Below, in pieces: positions 51,717 through 62,400 of a DNA stretch of 64,000 nt (within the stretch, counting starts at the first letter, position 1; each line of letters begins with the position of its first letter). Source of the DNA: Panopea generosa (taxonomy: Eukaryota; Mollusca; Bivalvia; Adapedonta; Hiatellidae); assembly GCA_029582155.1 (NCBI GenBank), contig CM055909.1, positions 47,370,412 to 47,434,411 of the forward strand. The letters are read 5' to 3'. Below the pieces are notes generated by a model that was given only the letters and a program-made list of their open reading frames with translations, was not told where the DNA came from and did no database searches. The translations under genes and the position numbers were made by a program.

Positions 51717-51882
51717 CGCAAAGCTCAAACTTCTGTTAGCGTCGGCATTTGTTTACATTTCGTACCGGCAACTGTTTATTACTCAGCACTCGTAAGTAAC
51801 TTTATTACTGTTTATTATTGATGCCATTATTTACATGGTTGACAAAGTTTTAGACTCCCGGTAATAGGTATGACCAGTATAT
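51717..51882 (+). repeat. Dispersed repeat family X (copy 3)
   Basis: CGCAAAGCTCAAACTTCTGT, TAGCGTCGGCATTTG, CAACTGTTTATTACTCAGCA, TTTATTACTGTTTATTATTG and TATGACCAGTATAT. Pairs with the inverted copy at 46083-46247 and the partial copy at 4131-4210. Confidence 0.7.
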
Positions 51883-52585
51883 ATCATTCATAAATCTAGA
51901 GTTTTTCAAGCTCGGCAAATTAAAAACAATGCCATCTATTTACAGAATATACACGTATGCCTATTTATAAAACTAATACGCTTATTTGAAATAATGTCAT
52001 TTTATCTATAGGTAGAATCAATCAATATCTGTAGGTAATTTATTAAAGTTGAGATTTATCTTATTGGATAATGTATATAACAGATAAATCTGCTTTCATA
52101 CTACAAAACATCCTTATACGGTAGGATAGGATGGCTTAGTTTCACAATAGCGTATTGGATTCATACAGCCATCCAAAACATACTAACAAAACATACATAA
52201 TTATATACGGGTACAACTGACAGTGCAGTACAGTAAAGCGAAATAGAATGGTGGTAATGTGTTTATATTTATATTCACTTTGTACATTTACAGTAAAGCC
52301 ATTTTCTCCTATTAATAACATTTTGGGAGTTTGGTTATCTCCAAATGGTCGATTCAGAAATAAAATGGCGTCCACGTTCGGCGCCCCTCGGTATTTACTC
52401 ATATGTCAATACGATTTCCCTAGCCGGACTTTGTTATGGTGATTGGTATAGCAAGAAGAACTAAACAAAAACTCAAACTTGCCTAAGTCTCAACTATGGG
52501 AATAACGCCTCAGTCCTATTACCTAGGGCAGGAATCTATCAAACATCAAATATTCTCGCAGTGAAGAATATTTCTCTGCCCAGGG

Positions 52586-52812
52586 GTGTATTCATCAACC
52601 ATTATTGAAAATAGTTGAATAGTTTTAGACTTGAGTTTGAAAATCCAAATTTTAACCTTAGATAACTAGTTTACCATGACAGATATACTAATTGTGATGA
52701 TTACTGTAATTATATATCAGGTGTCCGAACATGCTTGCAAATTTTGGCCTCAAAAATGGTCTCTTAATGTGTTTTTACAAATTCATTCTTGAGTTCAAAT
52801 CTGAATACCACC
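52586..52812. mobile_element. MITE family N (copy 2)
   Basis: GTATTCATCAACCATTATTG at the left and TTCTTGAGTTCAAATCTGAA followed by TACC at the right. The interior shares ACCATGACAGATATACTAAT with the family (in reverse in copies 1 and 3). Confidence 0.55.
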
Positions 52813-53191
52813 CCGGATGTCGTCGTCTTGGCTCTTTAATTCCCGCTTAATTTCGCTGTTATCTCCCCCACCCCCTTGACCCACCATCCTTGGGGTTGAG
52901 GAAAACATTGGGAAATGATAGTTGCATATGTCTATAATTTACGACCTGATGTACTAATAAAGTGACTGGGTTGGGTACCATGACAAGTGTCTGTGGCAAG
53001 AGACATGCTACTCCAATGTAATAAATGGCTGATGTCGAGCTTCATAAATTTGTTTGCAATGTGATTTTCATATTGATAATTTTTTTTTTAATTTTGAATT
53101 TGAATAAAGAAACCATGTGTGAATTTCAGGTCAACGTTGTCAAGCTACTGTAACCGATATATATGTATGTATAAAGGGTCATTTTTTTCAT

Positions 53192-53197
53192 TTTATT
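53192..53197 (-). promoter_or_regulatory. Candidate poly(A) signal of the integrin beta gene
   Basis: TTTATT on the plus strand, AATAAA in the gene's direction, 190 bp after its stop codon and the nearest such hexamer. Confidence 0.4.
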
Positions 53198-53388
53198 CTT
53201 CAACTGTAAATATCGTAAACAATAGTTTGATAATGCGGCTCTGAAATTCACCGGCGTTTCGTTATCCTTTCAGTATGGCTATTGCCTTTTAAGCAAACAA
53301 TCTTTGAGTAAACAATTCGTCAAGGGTAATATGTTCGATGGTACGATATATATCTTGAAGTTTAATCGCGATGCATGTCGTCTGTTCC

Positions 53389-53466
53389 CTATGAAAGTAT
53401 ATTATCGGTCGAGCCTTGGTACATGGGGTTGGCGGTCACTGGATTCTTGTATATCGGGTTGTCTTC
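53389..53466 (-). CDS. Integrin beta exon j, terminal (NPxY tail)
   Basis: Acceptor TTTACTTGCAG, stop TAG (53391-53389). 25 codons: EDNPIYKNPVTANPMYQGST then DNILS. Two NPxY motifs, talin- and kindlin-type in position. Phase 0 entry matches exon i exactly. The linker between the motifs is six residues. Confidence 0.93.
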   Translation of the reverse strand, partial: EDNPIYKNPVTANPMYQGSTDNILS

Positions 53467-56400
53467 CTGCAAGTAAAGAACAGCCAACATTAAATTTGAT
53501 AAGTGCACGCACACCACTATTTAGCGGGGCAGTACTGTAGTGGAAAGAGTTTTGGCCATTCACGTCAGAGGTCCCCAGCTCGACCCTTTGTCTAAATAAC
53601 AACAATCAGTATTGGTTTTTACATAGGAAGCGGACTCGAGAGCGTTTTATATAAGCTTTGGGCTTTCTTCGCTTTAATCGAGCTAAAATAAATTAGTATA
53701 AATTATTTTTTTATACTTGATTTGACTTATAAAATAATTTTTAACTAAATGATTAACTATGGATTGTCAAGATTAGAGTTTCCAATTTGTACAGTATATG
53801 TGATTTAAAAAGTGATGTGAATTTTTTTTTTCGACTGAATTTTAGTATACTTTAAAAAATCTATGTTCTACATATAAAATAGCATTTAGTTGTCCATTTC
53901 ATTGCCACAACAAACCATTGTCAAAAAGTCCTGATATTATTTTGTGACTAGCACTCATTTCTGGTAGAAAGCATTAACTGATATTACACAAGGTCCATTA
54001 AAATCAGTTAAATCACACCTAATACTGTTTCCAGTTCCGTGACGTTTGTTCTAATCAAATTTGCCCTATCCAACTAGTGTCAGTCAATACATTCCACATT
54101 CGTCTTCTAATAAGCGTTACTTTTGTACATTCGGAACTCCTCGGGCACTGCTCGAATTTTTTTAGCTTGATTTGAAGAAAGTTTGAGCGAGGTGTTTCGA
54201 ATGAACTTTAGTAGTGATGAACGATCGCCGAAGGTATATCATTTCAAATTTGTCCTGCCATTGGACGTAATAAATGGACATCTAAACCGCATTCTAGGTA
54301 CACGCACATATAATTCTTACAATGTTTGAAAGGACACAAAAATGGCCAAAGTTAGATTAAAAAACCTGGGTTTAAATTCATCAAACATTTTAGTTTGATA
54401 ATCAGACTCGAACTAAAATTCTGAAATTTTGTTATTTGTCGAAAAATTATTTTTTACAATCTGTCAATTTCAGTGTTACATGATTATAAAATATACTCCG
54501 TCGTGTAAGAATCAGTTTTATTTAATACTAAACTTTGCTATTAAATACCATTCAAAAATCTGCAATATTTAGTTTGCGTTTGAAACTCATTTTTTAAAGA
54601 ATTTAAGCCCAGTGCCACGGATGCTGAGCCCATCTCGCAATACTATCATCTAAATGCAACACAGGCAGCCTAACACAAGAAACACTTACATGTGACCACT
54701 TTGGATTAGTTGTCTCGATTTCGAACCTGGAGTACTCAATTTTGTCGTAGAACAATGTGAGGAGTTTCCAAATGATCAACAACAATATACCAACACCGAT
54801 AATAGCTGCCAGCAGGGGGAAAGCAATCATCAACGGATCTGGGGGATTCCGGCACTCTGTCAAATGAAAAATATATAGCGACATCTTATCAATAACAGTA
54901 TACCAACACCGATAATAGCTGCCAGCAGGGGCAGGGCGATCATTAATGGATCTGGTGAATTTCCGGCACTCTGTCAAGTGAAAAATATATAGCGACATCT
55001 TATCAATAACAGTTTACCAACACCGATAATCTGTCAATTGAAGAACATATAGCGACATATTATTATTACAATAGGGGAAAGCGATCTTTAATTGATCGTG
55101 GGATGGGGGTGACTGGGGTCGACATTCTGTCAAGCGAAAGAGTAATTATTATGAATGTTCGGCATTCTGTCAAATGGAAAAGAAACTAGAAACTTGAAAC
55201 TTCCGCATTTTGTCAAGTGGGAAAGTGACATTGGTAAATATGAAATTTCGGTGTTCTGTAAAATGGAAAATTACTTTACATTTCAAACTTCAGTGTTCTG
55301 TCAAGTGGGAAAGTAATAATGGTAAATACGAAGGCGGTATTCTGTTAAATGGAAAATTACTATAAATTTGTCACTTCAGCGTTCTGTCGAATGGGAAGGT
55401 TGTATTGGTAACTATGAAACTTCGACATTCTGTCAATGGGAAATAACTAGAAATTTTAAACTTTAGCGATCTGTCAAGTGGAAAAGTAAACATGTATTGG
55501 TTTATATGAAACTGCGGCATTTTGTCAAATGGAAAATAACTATAAATTTGAAACTTCGGCAACCATTATGGCTCCAAAAATAATAAACAAATCATGGGAC
55601 TTTAACGTTAAGTCAAATAAATAATAAATAGTTATAGATAAATGGCTAAAAGACAATCAGTTAGCATACCATGCAAACACGACTTTACTTACGTTTTGTG
55701 TTTGCTATTTTCAGTGATGGTGGTTTCGTGTCGCAGTCTACATGGTAGTTAATCTCGCAGTCAGCAGCATCAATATACCCACAAGGTTGTACATCTGGAG
55801 AAAATGAAAACATAAGTATCAATATACCCACAAGGTTGTATAATGAAAACATTAGTATCAATATACCCACAAGGTTGTATAATGAAAACATTAGTATCAA
55901 TATACCCACAATGCTGTATAATGAAAACATTGGTATCAATTTACCTATATGGTTGTATAATAAAAAATATAAGCATCAAAATACCCACAGTGTATATAGA
56001 AACAGAAGTATCAGTTTACAAATAGCCATCTGCGCAATTGACTGAAAGATTTTCCTTTACAGTTATTCAGATTTAAATAATTTGCACAGAGCGTGCTGTC
56101 CTTCCGCCATATCTTTGTTTATTTTTTTGCATACACCTGCTTTTACTCTTATCTTTATTCTACTATACAAACTCCATAACACCAAGAAAAGTCCTGACCG
56201 TTATCAAACGCATCCACGTTAACCACAGTTATATTGGCACATTCTTCTGCACATTCAACCGCAGTACTGTTCACTATAGGGTTGTCATCAAGACACTTGA
56301 CGCACTCCACGTAGCCGCATCGTCGACAATCATCACAGTTCTGCAAAGACGAGGGTTAAACCTATGTATACAGTTACAAGCACCTTCCAACACTATCCTC

Positions 56401-59400
56401 CAAAACAATAAGGTATTAATTGAAAAAAAAACAACAGAACATTTGTCGCTAAAAGGACAAAGCAACTAAACACTAATAAAATCAATTAGAATTTGGTTGA
56501 TGATATATTCTGTTAAACCCGAGTTGCTGGCTTAACGAAGATCTTTGATGTGTAAATAACCAACCCGGATCAAATTTGCAATATGACCAAAGTACTAAAC
56601 AGTACTTTAACATGGATGGAAAAATATAACATGAGACAAAGATAACATGTGCTAAAATTGTATTTAAATTGTTTTCTAACATGTTAGACGAGTTTATTAG
56701 TTCCCATGTATAAACATACTGGTATAAAGCCACAGGCACATGGCATACTCGCATATATTTTGATAGTAAGCTTATTTCCAGTTGTATGAAATTGCTAAAC
56801 TGGCAAATGATTACGTTTATTATGTTTGTGTCAATAAAATTAAATTTGTGTTTGTTTGATTAAATTCTTTTTATAAAGGAACCAGTATGGAATGTAAAAT
56901 TGATGACAATTAGATTTCTTCATACTGAAAGTGGGGGTACCCAATTTTAGAAGACAAAAAGTGGTAAAAGTGACACTTTAGAAATATTGACACTAATGTC
57001 AAACGTGTTAATATAGTCTATGAAAAAGACAATGAATGTAGCTGACCATAAGTTGTACTGTCAGTTTGAGCTTACCGAGCACTCCTCACAGTAGGCTCCG
57101 GTGTAAGCGTCAGATTCACACGTACATACACCGCAGGTACACGTTCCGTGACCACTGCAAACACGCTGATAACAGAAATTGTTCAATCAATAGCTCATAG
57201 AAAAATGGTTGCAAGTGTTGCGTACATAATCAATAGAAAGTATACTGGTATTATACAGAATTCAGAAAAAGTTTATTGTATTGAAACATAATATAGCTCA
57301 TCATCATATACAACTTACAACATACAATAAACTTGTATGGTAACATGGCAAGTATTTAATATATAGTCATGTATGTCAAAGCAATGCAAGTGATTTAAAT
57401 ATTCACAGGCATAATTGGACATTTTTATGTTATTATTTAATTTGCATTAAGACGTTCGAAATGTCAAGGCTTCAATAGCATATTTAGCAAGGTTAATTAA
57501 TAATTGTTATATATGTTGTAATGACGCTAAATATTCAATCAATCAATATATGTTGTATTAAACGTGTACATATTTGGTCTTGTATGATACTATTTTCTAA
57601 TATGCATTTTTCCGATATCTGTAAACATGTCGAATATAAATATGATATGAACTTTGTCTTTATTACAAAGCTTACGAGGGCTCAACTTTCTGGAAATCGC
57701 CCATGTCTTCTCAGTCTTATGAGCAACGGGTGCAAAGAAAGTATAATTTTCTATATGGCATATCTAAAATGATCATGGGTCAGTGAGTATAATTATATAA
57801 GCATGCAATGTTGGGGGGATGTTTTAGCCAATATTAATGTTTTTAAAAATCTTGATATATTTCTTTTAAATATTTAGTAGCAAAGCAAGTACTTAAAGTT
57901 AGTCTATCACAACCCTGATATCTCCCGAATAAGGTCTACCTAACCCCATTGAAAACGTAGGGAATTCCATGCCTGTCTCACAATGCTACTAAACTGTGAC
58001 GTCGTTCAAACATTCCCCTGAAGCAATTGACCAATGAAACTGCTCAAATTTGCTCAACACCATTGCTATGTCACGGATGAACGAACCCAATCGGGATAAC
58101 CGGTTCCGTTCTACAGACTATCACTTACGCCGTCTAGTTCGCAAAAGGAATCCGGAGGACATCCACAGTGCACCCCGGTGTAGCCGTCGAAACACTTACA
58201 TTTGTCACAATCGCATTTGCCTTTACCTGGAAATACCAATGTTATATCAGTAGTACAGGTTATATATTATTACAGGAAAATAACGAAGTCGTATCACAAA
58301 CGAATCGTACTGACTTGCGTAGATTAGATCCAATATCTCCCGTGTTACCGACACACGCTACAGCTGCCGAATAGAAGACGTTTGGTAAATTTCAAGTATA
58401 GAGTCATATAATTTACACATACTTTAAGTAGTTCAGTTTAAACTGCCAACTATCTACACATATACATTTTACAAGCATACAAGGAATGTTTAACTTAATA
58501 AGGCAAACCGAATCTGGCCACAAGTGCTCACCACATTAGTTACGGCCATCACATGTCAACCGCTTGCTATCCAGGGCTCAGTCATTAACCAATGTTTATA
58601 AAAAAATAAATTTCATGCACTATTAAGAACCAAGATTGATACACTTATTCATAGAAATGCATTTTCATATCAACATTTTCGTATTGGATTAAAGTTCACT
58701 GTACAACGCTCCCATATTTTTCAAGGAAAAAACATCTCCAGACTTTTTCGGATGATTGGCCGTCATCGAATAGAGCTACGAGATGGTGCTGCACCTCAAT
58801 ATATCGTACTTTCACACAGCACGCTGTCCCCTTCGGTGGTTTTCATAAACCGTTCATAAGAATATTCTTAGACTTGAACTCATGAATACATTTTGAACAA
58901 ACACTTAGAAACCACTTTTTTTTAAAACCAAAATTTGCAAAAAGATAGGGATACCTAAATTAAATATGTAGTCAAATAAACGCTTATAATTATTCTATCG
59001 GTCATGGTGAACCAACTATCTAAGGCTGAAGTTAGGATTTTCAAGTTGAAGTCTAAGAATATTTTCAGGAATGGTTGGTGAATACAGTATAGTGTAATTA
59101 ATAATTTCACTCGCATCCACCCAGAGAAAATAACAAGGAGTACAGGTGCACATACCTCCGCACAATCCGTTGATTCCTTCGCACAGTGCCGTGTTACATT
59201 GACAAAACGTTCCCTCGAACTTTTTGTTGCATTTGCACTGTCCGCATATGCACTTCCCACTGTTCTCGCAGAGGCTGGTGGAGTTTGTCCTTTAAAAAGG
59301 TATCTTATATTTGATTATCTTGACATGTATTAAGAACAAAAAAAAACAAAAAAACTTTAATATATTTATAAATCACATCTTTTAGATTAAATGCAGATTT

Positions 59401-62400
59401 GTTGCAAATATAATAGTGAAAAAGAATATCATAGATTTATTGCAGAACATAATAGTGAAATAGAATATAAAAGATTTATTGCAGAACATAATAGTGAAAT
59501 AGAATATAAAAGATTTATTGCTGAACATAATAGTGAAATAGAATATAATATATATATTGCTGAACACAATAGTGAAATATAATATAATAGATATATTGCA
59601 GGACATAATAGTGAAAAGAATATAATAGATATATTGCAGGACATAATAGTGAAATAAAATATAATATATGTATATTTATTGCAGAAAATGATGATAAAAT
59701 AGAATATAATAGATTAATTGTAGAACGTAATAGTGAAATAGAATATAATGGGAAATTAATTAAAATTTGGATATATACGTTTATTCTTAATAAGTCACTG
59801 GTTATAAACCTTTTCATAAAATTATTTTAAAGCCTTGATATCTAAATACATCAAATATCCGTGTGGGTATTTAGTATAAAGAAAGGTATATAACGCTTTT
59901 AAAAAACGCAAGTATGGGTATTGTATCAAGTCTAGATATGGCATAACCATGACAAAACATTTTTATCTTGTTATTCAATTGTATTCTATTTGTATTTCAT
60001 CACTTTACAACATAAATTTAAGAATTTAATTGCGGTTGACGTATATGAACCGTTAAAATATAAAAGATCCAGGATACAAATATATGCAATATTTAAAAAA
60101 AACTTGCGTTTTTAAAGGCTTAAAGTTAGTATGCCGATGACGAAGTATCCCTTATAAGACCAATGTCCAAATATAAACTATGGGTCGATTGTGTTGAATG
60201 GCGTTAGCATTTTCTCATCATACAGCAGACACATAATATGATAAACCAATAAACCATTTTATCCTAGAGTTTATTGTGCTACGCTCAATTGAACTATGTC
60301 AGAATCTCAAAATGTTTAATATTCTTGCAATATTAACCATGCTGACGATGGTGACGACGACGAAGACAATAATGAGGATAATGCTGCTGATGGTGATGTT
60401 GATAACATTGGTGGTGATTACGATAATTTTAATAATAATGTTAACAATGATTTATTTACATTCTGCATTTATCTTCTAGCCCCTCGATATCCGTATCTTG
60501 GTCGTCACACTCGCAAGTAACACCACTTCTTCCTTCATTGCACCGGCATACACCACACTCGTATGTTCCATTTCCATTTGTACATATTTCTTCGTTCAGT
60601 GCCTGTTGGCAAACATGATCATTGAAAAATCTTACCCAATTCACCATTTGGTATTATAATTTGACTAATAAAATATAGTAATATCAACAGTGAGTATCAA
60701 CATTTGTACTGAGGCAGGATATAAAATAAAGGAGTGAAAATCCGATTTTTTTTTAAAATAAATATTCAAACAAAATTCTGATTTATTTATTCAAATCAGT
60801 TAATTTAGGCGAGTTTAAAAGGAATTTAAACACTCTCGGAAAATGATGAAAATATTTTGATACGTATTGAAATCTTAAAAGATTATTGAAAGGACCTATC
60901 AGCACAAAGCGATGCCCCTTAAAGTGATAAAGAAAAGCGAAGTAAGGTGTCTACCTGTCAAATTCTTAACTGATCACGGTGGCAAACTCACGTCACATAT
61001 ATTGCTATGGAGCGGTGTAAAAAAATCGAAGGAAATTTGCCCACTGCAGGTAACACTTTTGTAAATAACTTTTTAATAATTCATGCAAATTTACAAAACA
61101 AATACGAGCGCCGTTTTTGTATAGAGATAAACCATCGGTGTTTTCAAGTGACCTTGCAAAATTCATATTTTTTGCAAATGTGCAACGGTCTATTTGGCTC
61201 AGTTGAAATGATTATGGTATGGAACGGTGCAATTTACAAAAAAAATGCCATTTCGTATGGGCACTTGATAGAACCGATGGTTCACCTCTATACAGGCTGG
61301 CGTTCGTCTTTGTTTTGCGATTTTTCTTGATATATTAAGAAAGCTATTTGAAAAATTTTTTTTACTTAAAGCAGGTATTTTTCCTCCGATTTTTGCTCCA
61401 CTACATAGCATTTTGTCACATTGGTTCACCACCGTGTAAAATATCATTAACTTAACTCACCGAGTCCTTTGGACAATCACAGTCACATATATATTCAACC
61501 TCCAACACCAGAGATTCCTGTAGACCGTCGGGCTGAATCGTGAAAGTTCTAGTCGGTATGTTACCGTTCTCGTCGGCAGGAGGACACTCGTTAGCCGACA
61601 TGATCACGTTAAATAACACCTGGAGTAATAAACAAAACCATATGCGTCGAAGAAATGCTAACATATTGAATGTGAGACTAGTCTATCCCAGAATCTGATA
61701 TCTCCCGAATCACGTCTTTAAATTCGCAATGAAAAAGCAGGGAATTCTATGTCTGTCCAATAATTCATAGCAATTGAATGCTTACTTAATTGCGACATCA
61801 TTAAAATTTTAGTTGAAGCAACTGACAAATCAACGTGCTCAAATGTGGCTTTCCAGACATTGCTATTTTAACGGACCTAATCAGGAGATTGAATCCGTTT
61901 TACATGCTAGAATAACCCAGAGCATACCAAACACCATACAGACGTCATTTGAGCAATGTGTTAAGGTATAACAGCTGACCAGCACTTAACATAACAGCTG
62001 ACCAGCACTTAACTGCAACTGAACTTTACATCACCATCTCTAAATAAGTTAAGACTTTTTACAAACTGTGAAAAACATTATGTGATTTTTGATGTTTCAT
62101 TTTCATCGACTATGATAGAGTGATTTCATGAATCGTGACTGAAGGTCAACACAACTTTTTTGAAAGTGATTTAACGCCGATGTCAACACCCATTTTAACA
62201 CATTACGCGTTCTTCTACTTTTTAGAAAATGAAATAAAAACATGTAGAAACAAATCACATCGTATGTACTTGTATATTTGCTAAAATTTGTACATAGTGT
62301 TAAATTTGTCTTAGCTTTTATTGATTGTTGGAGTAGGGCTTGCTTTAATTGTTTGTTTTTCTTATTATATATCAACTTGATATACATAATATTGTTACTA

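Noticed and set aside
55836..56045. 69-codon plus-strand frame with NENISINIPT repeats
   Set aside because: Antisense of the exon h-derived 39-bp array.
59382..59817. Long repetitive frames on both strands with Ile/Phe/Ser or Glu/Ile/Tyr repeats
   Set aside because: They come from the 39-bp minisatellite in an integrin intron and are not exons.
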